Source: Candidatus Aquabacterium excrementipullorum
GTDB lineage: Bacteria; Pseudomonadota; Gammaproteobacteria; Burkholderiales; Burkholderiaceae_C
Length of the DNA: 64,000 bases
Direction: 5' to 3'
Assembly (NCBI GenBank): GCA_019112875.1
Contig: DXIO01000044.1
Coordinates: 1 to 64,000, forward strand
Numbering within the stretch: the stretch's first letter is position 1; the number at the start of each line of letters is the position of its first letter. The notes under the pieces are model-generated. The model worked only from the letters and a program-made list of their open reading frames with translations. It searched no databases and had not been told where the DNA came from. Positions 24,687 through 33,300 of the stretch are shown piece by piece. A program made the translations under genes and the position numbers.

Positions 24687-25042
24687 GGCAATTCCTGGCC
24701 GGCGCCGACGCCATCATGACCCGGGCCTCGCAGCCGCAGGCCCCTGCTGGACGCCCGGCTGCCTGCCGGTTGTGAGGGGACTCGCCACGTCTGCCTATGC
24801 AACAGACGCGTCTTAATGTAGGGCGATATGGTAAATCCATCCGCCGCTCGGCACGCGTTCAGACGCGGAAATGTCCGAAAACACCAAAACAATTGCAGCA
24901 GACAAAAAAAGGCCGACTGCGTCCTCAGCCGGCCCGTGAAAGGCGCAATCGCGCCGGGTAATAGTTGCTTTTGATTATTCCTTCGGGATCGCCGGCCGGG
25001 AGAGCAGGCGATCCCGCATCCCTTCTTCTTTATTCCCTACGC
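24687..25042. other. Gap upstream of the ketosynthase gene
   Basis: This 356-bp stretch has no supported gene. An inverted repeat CGTCTG-N9-CAGACG (24788-24808) lies about 100 bp upstream of the ketosynthase start and is a possible operator. AT-richer sequence at 24815-24840 is a plausible promoter area. The terminator at 24904-24934 belongs to the next minus-strand unit. Confidence 0.45.
24904..24934 (-). terminator. Intrinsic terminator of the OmpA/lipoprotein unit
   Basis: On the minus strand GGCCGGCTG and CAGTCGGCC form a stem (one G-T pair) followed by TTTTTTT. It closes the transcript of the glycine-zipper lipoprotein gene. Confidence 0.85.
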
Positions 25043-25255
25043 TTACTTCTTGATTTGGTTGCCAACCACGCCGCCCACAGCCGCGCCGCCGACCGTGCCG
25101 GCTGCGCTGCCGCCGGTCAGCACTGCACCGGCAGCGCCGCCGATGGCGGCACCAGCAGCCGTGTTGCGTTCACGGGGCGTCATGTTGGAGCAGGCGGCGG
25201 TGCTGGCGATCAGCGCCACCATGCCCGCGATCTTCAGGGTGTGAAGTGCTTTCAT
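25043..25255 (-). CDS. Glycine-zipper outer-membrane lipoprotein
   Basis: A 70-residue predicted lipoprotein. The signal sequence ends in ASTAAC, giving an acylated Cys at position 22, and the mature part is a Gly/Ala-rich glycine zipper (AAGAAIGGAAGAVLTGG and GGAAVGGVVG) like osmotically inducible OsmB/Slp-type proteins. The ATG at 25255 is chosen because AGGAGAA precedes it; the longer frame adds non-signal residues. It follows the OmpA-family gene by 37 bp on the same strand, suggesting joint expression, and a terminator follows. Confidence 0.85.
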   Translation of the reverse strand: MKALHTLKIAGMVALIASTAACSNMTPRERNTAAGAAIGGAAGAVLTGGSAAGTVGGAAVGGVVGNQIKK

Positions 25256-25292
25256 GGTGTTCTCCTCGGGGGTGGGTGGGGATAGAGACAAC

Positions 25293-26045
25293 TCAGCGGC
25301 GGGTGCCCACTGCCTCGATGTCGACGCGGCGATCGGGTGCCAGGCACTCGATCAGAGCCTTGTTGCGCGGTCCTTCCTTGCCCTTGGCATCGCATTGCGT
25401 GCCGGTGGTGGGCTGGCTTTCGCCGCGGCCTTCGGTGAAGATGCGATCGCCCGGCACGCCCAGTTCGGTCAGGTAGGCCTTGACCGATGCGGCACGCTTC
25501 TCGGACAGCGTCTTGTTGTACTTCTCGGTGCCGATGCGGTCGGTGTGACCCACGGCCACCACGGCTTCCAGGTTCAGGGCCTTGAGCTGGTCGGCATAGG
25601 TCTTGAGCTTGTCCTTGCCTTCAGCCGTCAGCTGCGACTTGTCGAAAGCGAACAACGTGTCGGTGGGGATGGTCACCTTCTCGGAGGTGGGCACCGGCGG
25701 AGGCGGCGGGGGGACGGGTGCCGGGGGCGGCTGCACCACAGGAGCGGCCTTCGGGGTACAGGTGCCCGTGGGCATCAGTTCGCGGTCACAGGCACAGCCC
25801 GCCGGGAATTCGCTGCCGACCACCTTGGTATTGGCGGCCAGTTCGACCGTCCAGTAACCCGTGCGCCAGCATTGGCCGAAATTGTTGCGGGTGATCACAT
25901 CCTGCGAATCCAGCAGGTACGGCACCGGGCCCGAGCCGGCGCGGTCCACCTTCAACGATTGTTCCGGCGTGGCCTGTGCATGGACGGATGCACTGACGCA
26001 AAGGGCCACGGCTGCGGACAACCAGGAAAGATGTTGGGGCTTCAT
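25293..26045 (-). CDS. OmpA-family peptidoglycan-binding protein
   Basis: A 250-residue exported protein: signal peptide (1-23, ending VHA-Q), a short N-terminal domain with three cysteines (FGQCWRTGYW; CACD), a Pro-rich linker of about 12 prolines (near residues 103-118), and a C-terminal OmpA domain from about 122 to 245. The OmpA domain shows FAFDKSQLTAEG and GHTDRIGTEKYN...SEKRAASVKAYL, the peptidoglycan-contacting segments. It is a short OmpA with no full eight-stranded barrel, as is common in Burkholderiales. It anchors the outer membrane to the wall. It is the first gene of a unit with the glycine-zipper lipoprotein. Confidence 0.92.
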   Translation of the reverse strand: MKPQHLSWLSAAVALCVSASVHAQATPEQSLKVDRAGSGPVPYLLDSQDVITRNNFGQCWRTGYWTVELAANTKVVGSEFPAGCACDRELMPTGTCTPKAAPVVQPPPAPVPPPPPPVPTSEKVTIPTDTLFAFDKSQLTAEGKDKLKTYADQLKALNLEAVVAVGHTDRIGTEKYNKTLSEKRAASVKAYLTELGVPGDRIFTEGRGESQPTTGTQCDAKGKEGPRNKALIECLAPDRRVDIEAVGTRR

Positions 26046-26354
26046 GCAAAGTCCTTTCTGGATCGCTTTGGTCGATCGCTTGTTGATATGGCTTGCATTT
26101 TGGAAAGCGACGGACAGCCTGCATGTCGGCGCGCCCCGGCTCCTTTTGTAGGCATCCGCTGATGCAATCGTCAGCCCCCTCCGATTCCCATGGTTTTTGC
26201 ATTAAATTGGGTGCTGTAGGGCATGACCTACAGAGGGATCAGGATGACCTCACAGCCGTCCCGTCGAAAGATGACCGACGGGCGGGTCTTCCACCCTTAA
26301 GGTAATGTCACAGCGCAGTCAATGCGCGATCGAGACCCCATTGAGGAGAACCTG
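26046..26354. promoter_or_regulatory. Divergent OmpA / response-regulator control region
   Basis: The 309-bp gap holds no gene. It contains a GATCGCTT direct repeat near 26059-26083 close to the ompA-like start, CTGTAGG-N6-CCTACAG (26215-26234) and CCCGTCG-N9-CGACGGG (26261-26283). The two inverted repeats lie 70-140 bp upstream of the response-regulator start. Confidence 0.5.
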
Positions 26355-26990
26355 GTGCTGATTAATCTAGGCTTGTTTGACGATCACGACATCGTGCGAG
26401 CCGGCTTCCGCTATATCCTGAGCCAGCACAGCGACATCGAAATCAAGGCCGAGGGCAAGACCGGCCGCGAGGCGCTGGCCGCCGTTCGCGGCCAGGATCT
26501 CCATGTGGCCGTGATCGACCTGTCCATGCCCGACCTGTCTGGCATGGATGTGCTCAAGCAGGCCAAGGCCATCAAGCCGGACCTGGCCATCCTGATCCTC
26601 AGCGCCTACTCGGAAGACCAATATGGTCTGAACGTGCTCAAGGCCGGTGCCAGTGGCTTTCTGAGCAAGGAACTGGCGGCAGAACAGCTGGTGTCCGCGG
26701 TGCGTACGGTGGCCGCCGGCCGGCGCTACATCAGCCCCCGCCTCAGCGAGATGCTGGCCCTGGGCCTGACGCAGGACATCGAGCAGCCTCCCCATCTGCG
26801 ACTCTCCGAGCGGGAGTTCCAGATCTTCTCCAAACTGGTGGTGGGCCGCAGCGTCACCGAGATTGCCGATGACCTTTGCCTGAGTTCCAAGACGGTGAGC
26901 ACCTACCGCAGCCGTCTGCTGGAAAAGATGGGCTTCAAGACCAACGCCGATCTGACCCAGTACGCAGTCAAGAACAACCTGATCACCTGA
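26355..26990 (+). CDS. NarL/FixJ-family response regulator
   Basis: A 211-residue two-domain response regulator. The receiver domain (1-120) has acidic Asp9/Asp10, phospho-acceptor Asp55 (VIDLSMPD) and a later Lys in the SKELAAEQ segment. The LuxR-type helix-turn-helix lies at about 145-205 (LSEREFQIFSKLVVGRSVTEIADDL). GTG at 26355 is preferred because GAGGAG lies six bases upstream; an ATG 11 codons earlier adds residues not typical of receivers. It is followed by a receiver-only gene and, convergently, a CHASE3 histidine kinase, which is its likely partner. Confidence 0.9.
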   Translation: MLINLGLFDDHDIVRAGFRYILSQHSDIEIKAEGKTGREALAAVRGQDLHVAVIDLSMPDLSGMDVLKQAKAIKPDLAILILSAYSEDQYGLNVLKAGASGFLSKELAAEQLVSAVRTVAAGRRYISPRLSEMLALGLTQDIEQPPHLRLSEREFQIFSKLVVGRSVTEIADDLCLSSKTVSTYRSRLLEKMGFKTNADLTQYAVKNNLIT

Positions 26991-27064
26991 GCCTGCGTCC
27001 CATGAAGCACGCGCTTCCTCCCCAAGGCGCTCATGCCGGCTTCCAGTCGCCTGGAGGGTTGGAC

Positions 27065-27553
27065 ATGCCTTCCATGGCCCCCATGGCTCACACGGTGGCC
27101 CCACCTGCGGTGAAAGTCCCCGGCAGTGCTTCGGAACCCGGCACCAGTCCACGTGCCCGCCGTGTGACCGACCGGGCCGTTCAGGTCCAGATCGTCGAGG
27201 ATTTGCCGCGCGTGCAGCAGTTGCTGCGCCAGCTGGTGGAGCAACCCGGCCGCTTCGAGGTCACCGGCATCGACGACACCGAACACGAAGCCCTTCAACG
27301 CAGCCAGGCCCAGCCTCCCGATGCGCTCGTGGTCGATCTCAACCTGCGCCAAGGCTCAGGCTTGGGCTTGATCCACGCGGTGCGCAAGCTTTACGGCGCA
27401 TCACCGACCGGCCCTCTGATCATCGTCGTGACCAACCACACGATGCCGGTGCTGGAAGCCGCGTGCCTGAAGGCCGGGGCCGATCACTTTCTGGACAAGA
27501 GCCGGGAATTGCCGCGTCTTTCAGCGCTGCTCAACCAAGCCTTCTTCCCCTGA
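27065..27553 (+). CDS. Stand-alone receiver-domain protein
   Basis: A 162-residue protein: a Pro/Ala-rich, low-complexity N-terminus (1-38), then one CheY-like receiver domain. Key residues are present: Glu45/Asp46, phospho-acceptor Asp91 (VVDLNLRQGSG), Thr/Asn in VVTNH and Lys in FLDKSRE. There is no output domain. The ATG at 27065 has GGAGGG six bases upstream; an in-frame ATG at 27002 is a weaker alternative. It follows the NarL-type regulator by 74 bp and is convergent with the histidine kinase. It could act as a phosphate sink or as a regulator of the adjacent system. Confidence 0.85.
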   Translation: MPSMAPMAHTVAPPAVKVPGSASEPGTSPRARRVTDRAVQVQIVEDLPRVQQLLRQLVEQPGRFEVTGIDDTEHEALQRSQAQPPDALVVDLNLRQGSGLGLIHAVRKLYGASPTGPLIIVVTNHTMPVLEAACLKAGADHFLDKSRELPRLSALLNQAFFP

Positions 27554-27574
27554 CCCGGTCGCCGCTGGCGCTTT

Positions 27575-28993
27575 TCAAGCCACCGAGCTTTGGGCCGGTG
27601 AGGGGTTCACCGTGGCCGCCACCGGGATCACCGCCTCGATGCAGGTGCCCTGCCCGGGCGATGTCTGCACGGTGAACCGCCCCTGCAGGGCCCGGACGCG
27701 GTGCTGCATGCCTGCCAGGCCATGGGTCAGGTGGTCAGGCTGGAACTGGGCGATGCCGATGCCATCGTCCTTCATGGTCAGGATGTAATTGCCATCGTGC
27801 TGGATGAGGTTCACCTCGAACAACCGCGCCTGTGCGTACTTGACCGTGTTGTTGAGTGCCTCCTGCACCAGGCGGAACAGGTCGATCGCGATGTGCGAAG
27901 GCACCTGAATGCCGTCCTCGGGCATGGTCACGTCGCAGGCGATGTCGGCGCGGTCACAGGCTTCCTGCACATGCCACTGGATGGCCGCGGCCAGTCCCAG
28001 GTGGTCCAGCAGCGAGGGGCGCAGGTTCTCGATCACTCGGCGCTTGAGATTCACGGCCTCGTCCAGCGCATTGGACAACTGCGACAAGCGCTCCTGCACC
28101 GGCTCCGGCGATGAGGCGGCATGGCCCTGCAACCAGGCCACGTCCAGCTTCGCGGAGGTGAGGATGGCACCGAATTCGTCGTGCAGGTCGCGCGCCAGGG
28201 AACTGCGCTCGCGCTCGGCGTTGTTCTGCAGATAGGTGGACAGCGCCGACAGCTCCTGCGTGCGCTCGGCCACCGCAGTTTCCAGTTGTTGCGCATGCTC
28301 TTTCAGGCGCCGGCGGCTCTGCTCGCGCTCGTGGAAGTTGCGGACCATCATCGTGCCCAGGATGGCCAGGAAAGCCAGGTTCAGGAACACCACCAGGCCC
28401 ACGCCCCAGCGTTGCTGCTGGAACAGGCGGGTGAGCGTGTTGGTGCGCAGCAGGCTCTGCTGGCCCAGTTCGTCGTCCAGCGTTCGGGTGGTGCGGGCGA
28501 TCTTCTCCATCAGCGTCAGGCCGACGTCGGTGTGCAGCGTGGCCAGGGCCATGCCCGGCTGTCGGTCACGCGCCATGTGCAGGGTCACATTGAGTTCGTC
28601 GAGCTTTTCCTCCACCAACGCCCCGAGCTGAACGGCTTCCTTGCGCAAGGACGACTGATCGCCCAAGGTGGACAGCAGACTCGATTGCGCCGAACGGGCG
28701 GATTCCACGGCCTTGTCGTACGGCGCCAGGTAGCGGTCTTCGTGGGTGATCAGGTAGCCGCGCTGGCTGGATTCAGCGGCAAGCAGTTGCTCACGGACGC
28801 GCAACACATAGGCCTGCGCCTCCACGGCCCGGCGCCCCTCCACCCGGTTGGTGGATATCTCCGAGAACGCCAGCTCCGACACTGCGAAGACCAGCACGGA
28901 GACGACCGCCGTGAGCACCAACGCCAGCAGTACGCGGGGCGGCACGGTTTCGTACCAGGCCACGGCGTTGGCGGTAGAGGGGGATGAGGACAA
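27575..28993 (-). CDS. CHASE3 sensor histidine kinase (HisKA_3 type)
   Basis: A 472-residue membrane kinase. TM1 lies at about 20-42, a CHASE3-like helical sensor at 45-190 (typical RGYLITHEDRYLAPYDKA), TM2 at 198-220, then a coiled coil and a HisKA_3 dimerisation/phosphoacceptor domain with His271 (LARDLHDEFG). The HATPase part has the N-box (VQEALNNTVKYA) and the DGIGI and GLAGM motifs. TTG at 28993 is chosen because GGGAG precedes it and the longer upstream frame crosses the next unit's terminator; this start is uncertain. NarL-type kinases pair with LuxR-type regulators, so the regulator at 26355 is the likely partner. Confidence 0.88.
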   Translation of the reverse strand: MSSSPSTANAVAWYETVPPRVLLALVLTAVVSVLVFAVSELAFSEISTNRVEGRRAVEAQAYVLRVREQLLAAESSQRGYLITHEDRYLAPYDKAVESARSAQSSLLSTLGDQSSLRKEAVQLGALVEEKLDELNVTLHMARDRQPGMALATLHTDVGLTLMEKIARTTRTLDDELGQQSLLRTNTLTRLFQQQRWGVGLVVFLNLAFLAILGTMMVRNFHEREQSRRRLKEHAQQLETAVAERTQELSALSTYLQNNAERERSSLARDLHDEFGAILTSAKLDVAWLQGHAASSPEPVQERLSQLSNALDEAVNLKRRVIENLRPSLLDHLGLAAAIQWHVQEACDRADIACDVTMPEDGIQVPSHIAIDLFRLVQEALNNTVKYAQARLFEVNLIQHDGNYILTMKDDGIGIAQFQPDHLTHGLAGMQHRVRALQGRFTVQTSPGQGTCIEAVIPVAATVNPSPAQSSVA

Positions 28994-29087
28994 ACAGGGC
29001 TCCCTGGTTGGAAGAAGAACTCTAAAGGTCGGAGGCGGTTCGAGGGCCAACTGGCCCGATTGTGCCCAACTTGCGGAGCCCGCATGT

Positions 29088-29118
29088 AAAAAGGCCGACG
29101 GCACGGATGCCGTCGGCC
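29088..29118 (-). terminator. Intrinsic terminator of the DUF1328 unit
   Basis: GGCCGACGGCA and TGCCGTCGGCC form an 11-bp stem with a four-base loop, followed by TTTTT on the minus strand. Confidence 0.9.
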
Positions 29119-29183
29119 AAAAGGTGCCCCCGCAGGGGGAGACAAGGGCACCGAACAACCCGGTTGGGTAGTCGGGGCGGGCA

Positions 29184-29348
29184 TCAAGCTCGTCGGAACA
29201 AGCCCAGCACCAGCGACACGACGAAACCGATCAGGAAGATGAAGAACAGCACCTTCGCGATCGAAGCGGCCCCGGCGGCGATGCCCCCGAAACCGAAGAC
29301 AGCGGCGATCAGCGCGATCACCAGGAAGACGGCGGCGTAATGCAGCAT
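29184..29348 (-). CDS. DUF1328 small membrane protein
   Basis: A 54-residue, almost entirely hydrophobic protein beginning [20 protein letters not shown] and ending LGLFRRA, the highly conserved pattern of the DUF1328/YtjA family. Two transmembrane helices are joined by a Gly/Ala turn. GGAGACC precedes the ATG. YtjA-type proteins are stress-associated but uncharacterised. It lies next to DUF883 and BON-domain genes on the same strand, a common envelope-stress grouping in Proteobacteria, and an intrinsic terminator follows. Confidence 0.92.
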   Translation of the reverse strand: MLHYAAVFLVIALIAAVFGFGGIAAGAASIAKVLFFIFLIGFVVSLVLGLFRRA

Positions 29349-29388
29349 GATGGTCTCCTGTCAGGTTGAGAACACCGAGCCCGAGGGC

Positions 29389-29688
29389 TCAGCGGCGGGC
29401 GGCCAGCGCGCCGATGACGATACCGACAGCGGCACCGACACCGATGGCTTGCCAGGGGTTGGCATGCACGTACTCGTCCGTGGCCTTGGCGGTCTTGCGA
29501 GCGCGGTCGCTCACATCGGTGCCGAGGGCGCTCAGGCGATCCTGGGCCTGGTTCAGGGCGCTCTTGAGGCGCGCGGTCACGGCGCCAGCCTGGTCGGCGG
29601 CCTCATCACCAGCGGAGTTCAGCAGGGAACGGGCCTCCACGAGGATCTTGTCGAGTTCCTTCGCGGCAATTTGAGGGGACTTGCTCAT
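29389..29688 (-). CDS. DUF883/ElaB-like membrane-anchored protein
   Basis: A 99-residue protein with a long amphipathic helix (residues 1-75) and one C-terminal transmembrane segment (WQAIGVGAAVGIVIGALAARR). This is the layout of the DUF883 (ElaB/YqjD) family, whose members tether ribosomes to the inner membrane in stationary phase in E. coli; transfer of that role is inference. AGAAGCACC precedes the ATG. It lies between BON-domain and DUF1328 genes on the same strand with gaps of about 40 bp. Confidence 0.92.
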   Translation of the reverse strand: MSKSPQIAAKELDKILVEARSLLNSAGDEAADQAGAVTARLKSALNQAQDRLSALGTDVSDRARKTAKATDEYVHANPWQAIGVGAAVGIVIGALAARR

Positions 29689-29731
29689 GGTGCTTCTCCT
29701 ATGCGTTGGTTGCGGGTCCGGGGTCGGGACT

Positions 29732-30064
29732 TCACTTCACCCGGATGTCGTTCTTGACAGCCTTGACGCCCTTCACGTTGCGCGCCAGAGACACTGCCTT
29801 GGCCGCTTCGTCAGCGTTGTTGGCGAAACCGCTCAGCTGCACGGTGCCCTTGAAGGTCTCCACGGAGATGTTCAAAGCGCTCACCGTCTTGTCTTCCACG
29901 AACGCGGCCTTGACCTTCGTGGTGATGACGCTGTCGTCCACCGTTTCCCCGAAGCTGGCTTGCTTGGAGGTGCTGGCGCAACCGGTCATCAAAACCACAG
30001 AACCGCCAGCCAGGGCCGTCAGAGACACAAACAGCGGGGTAATCAAGAGGCTAGATCGCTTCAT
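29732..30064 (-). CDS. BON-domain lipoprotein
   Basis: A 110-residue exported lipoprotein: signal peptide with lipobox MTGC (acylated Cys29), then a single BON domain from about 42 to 110 (VDDSVITTKVKAAFVED; GTVQLSGFANNADEAAKAVSLAR; GVKAVKNDIRVK). BON domains bind membranes or phospholipids and occur in OsmY-like envelope-stress proteins. GGAGCCAAG precedes the start. It is divergent from the hybrid kinase and begins the likely BON-DUF883-DUF1328 stress unit. Confidence 0.93.
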   Translation of the reverse strand: MKRSSLLITPLFVSLTALAGGSVVLMTGCASTSKQASFGETVDDSVITTKVKAAFVEDKTVSALNISVETFKGTVQLSGFANNADEAAKAVSLARNVKGVKAVKNDIRVK

Positions 30065-30333
30065 ACTTGGCTCCAGTCGATGTCAAGATATCGGTCATGC
30101 GCTTGTTGTCAGGCCCATCCTGGCGATTTGTCTGCATGACCGCTTGGGTGATTCCAATGTAAGAATTGCAGGGCCCGGAAGCTGTCAGTCCGGACTGATG
30201 GACAGGGACAGGTCTTGCTGATCCCTCTGTCAGTCAACGCTGACACCTGGGTTGTCCGCCTGAACCGCTGGCGGTCGCCGTGCATGGCCGGCATGCCATG
30301 TGTCCACCCGGCGCCCATCGGGCGCGCCATGCG
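30065..30333. promoter_or_regulatory. Divergent stress-gene / hybrid-kinase control region
   Basis: The gap contains TCAGTCCGGACTGA (30185-30198, a perfect 14-bp palindrome) and TGTCAG-N6-CTGACA (30228-30245). Both are built from the same TGTCAG element, 43 bp apart. They lie between the BON gene and the kinase and are candidate sites for one regulator. Confidence 0.55.
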
Positions 30334-33300
30334 ATGCATAAAGACGCCGAGTCCATCGCCCCTACCCTTTCGCGGCGGCAGCGCCTGCTGTGGAGCCTGG
30401 CCGCTACATGGACGGCGATCGTGCTGGGCACGACATGGCTGGTGGACAGACAGCGCTCCGTGCAATACCTGACCGAGACCGTGAGCGACGCCCAGATGCG
30501 CGTGGACATGCTGCACGAAAGCGTCGAGAGCAACTTTCACCAGATCGCGGCCCTTGCCCAGGTGCTGGCCCGGCAGGCGATGTTCGAAAGCTTCCTTCGC
30601 CGGCCTGGTGATGCGTCCACCTCATCGGCCGACCTGGCACCGCCCGAGCGGGCCGCGCTGCGCGACACCCTGCTGGCCCGCCCCGACGTGCTGGCGATGA
30701 GCCAGCAGTTGGAGACCGTGGTCAAGGATTTCCAGATCCGCCAGGCCTTCCTGCTCGATGCCAATGGCACGGTGCTGGCCGACAGCGGCCATGTCGATCG
30801 GCAACGCACCACGGTCGGGGCCCAGTTCGGGGCCCGCCAGTACCTAGTCGATGCCATGGAGCAGGGGCGAGGCTTCCAGTTCGTGATGGGCAGCGTCAGC
30901 CAGCAGCCGGGCTTCAACTTCGCGGCCCGTGTGGCCGAGGGCGAACGCGCGCTGGGCGTGCTGGTGCTCAAGACCGACCCCGCCGCGATGACGCGCATCT
31001 TCTCTGATGCCGCCCGCCGCACGGTGATGCTGACCGATGGCAATGGCGTGGTGGTCGCGGGCAACCGGCCTGAGCACCACCTGCGCCAGATCCCCATGCA
31101 GCCCTACCCCATCGGGCGCGAAGCCGAGATGACGGCGCTGTACCGGCAGGTTCCGCGACGGCTGGACTGGGCCATGGACACCGTGCCCGTGGGCGAGCAG
31201 TCGGTGCGCATGCTGCAGATCGACGACCAGACCTACGCCGCCTTGTCGCATCCCTTGCCCGAGCACCCTTACACCGCCTGGGTGCTGGCCCCGCTCACGC
31301 GGCTGGGCTCGATCCATGCCTCCAGCATCGCCGGTGGGTTGGCCGTGCTGCTCGCGGGCCTGATGGTGTTGTGGATGACCTGGCGGCGGCTGGAGCACGA
31401 TGGCATCGTCGAGCTGGCGCACCAGGATGCGCTCGAATCCACCGAAGGCCTGCCGCTGACGGTCTTCCGCTACCGCATCGACCGCGAGGGCGAAGGGCGC
31501 TTCTCCTTCGTCGGCCCGGGCGTCAAGGAGTTGTTCGGCGTGGAGCTCGACGAGCTGCTGAAGGACCCGCAATGGCTGTGGTCGCGCATCGCGCCCGGCC
31601 AGAGCACGCCGCCGACCGAGCCGGTCGAGTTCTCGCTCCCCGGTCCCGGGCACCGCCGCTGGATCGGCATGGGCAGCACGTTGCGGCCAGGCGCCAAGGG
31701 CGAACAGGTCTACGAAGGCTATTGGCAGGACCGCACCGCACTGCGCCAGACCGAACTCCGCTTCGATGCGCTGTTCGACCAGGTGCCGGTGGCCGTGATG
31801 TTGTGCCACCGCGAACGCGGCATCCTGCGCTGCAACAATGCCACGCTGGAGCTGTTCGCCGCGCACTCGTTCGAGCAGCTGCGCGGCCGCCAGCCCTGGA
31901 AGCCGCCCCTGACCCCGCCGCAGCAAACGCCGGGCAAGCACAGCGAGAACGAAGCCCTGGCCATCATCGACAAGGTGCGCGGCAATCCTGGCGAACCCCT
32001 GCACACCGAATGGCACCATACCCGGCTGGACGGCACGCGCTTCCAGGTGGCGGCCGTGGTGATCTCGCTCGACCACGAAGTGCCCGGGCTGGTGATGGGT
32101 GTGCTGCGCGACGTCACGGCCCAGCGCCAGACCGACGAGGCGCTGCGCAAGGCCGAGGACGCGGCCCAATCCTCCAGCCGCGCCAAGACCGCCTTCCTGG
32201 CCAACATGAGCCATGAGATCCGCACGCCCATGAACACCATCATGGGCATGACGCACCTGGCGCTGGAAGACACCCAGCCGGACAAGCATCGCGGCTACGT
32301 GGCCAAGGCCCACCAGGCGGCCAAGAGCATGCTGCAAATCGTCAACGACATCCTGGACCTGTCACGCATCGAGGCAGGCCAGCTGGAGTTGGAGTGCATC
32401 GAGTTCCCGGTGCAGGGCCTGATCGACCAGCTCAGCAATGTGCTGGGGCTGCAGGCTGAGCAAAAGGGCATCGAACTGCTGTTCACAGCGCCGATGGACC
32501 TGCCCACGCACCTGCTGGGCGACCCGACGCGCGTGCGCCAGATCCTGCTGCACCTTGGCGCCAACGCCATCAAGCACACCAGCGAAGGCAGCGTCACGCT
32601 GGGCCTTGAAGTGCGCAACCGCGCAGGCTACGAAGTGGAGCTGCACGGCTGGGTGCGCGACACCGGCGAAGGCATGGGCGCCGAGCAGCAAGTGAAGCTG
32701 ATGCAATCCCTCACCCATGACCATGCCCCGGAACTGCCCGGCGTCGGTGGCGCCGGCCTGGGCCTGACCATCTGCCAGCAACTGCTCGAACGGATGAGCG
32801 GGCGTCTGTGGGTGGAAGGCGCCCTGGGGCGTGGCTGCACCTTCCATTTCACGTTCAAGATCAGCCTGCCTTCGGGGCCAGCCCATGCCATCCCGCTGCA
32901 GGACAACTGGCATGGCAAGCGCATCCTGCTGGCCGACGACAACCCCGATGCGCGCGAAGTGCTGGGCAAGATGCTCACGGGCATGGGCCTGATCGTGGAC
33001 CTGGTGGGCAGCGGCCCCGAAGCCATCGCCGCACTGGAGCGCAGCAGCCGGCCCTACGACTGGATCATGCTGGACTGGAAGATGCCCGGCATGGACGGCA
33101 TCCATTGCGCAAGCGCTCTGCAATCGCACATCCAGCGGCGCTTTCCGGGCACCCAGCCGTGCATCCTGCTGGTGACCGCGTTCAACCGTGATGACGCGGT
33201 GGAGGCGGCGCGTGGCGTGCGGTTGGCCGATGTGCTGACCAAGCCCATCACGCCGGCCGCCCTGGCCGACTGCCTGCGCAAGACCCTGACCGTGCGCCCT

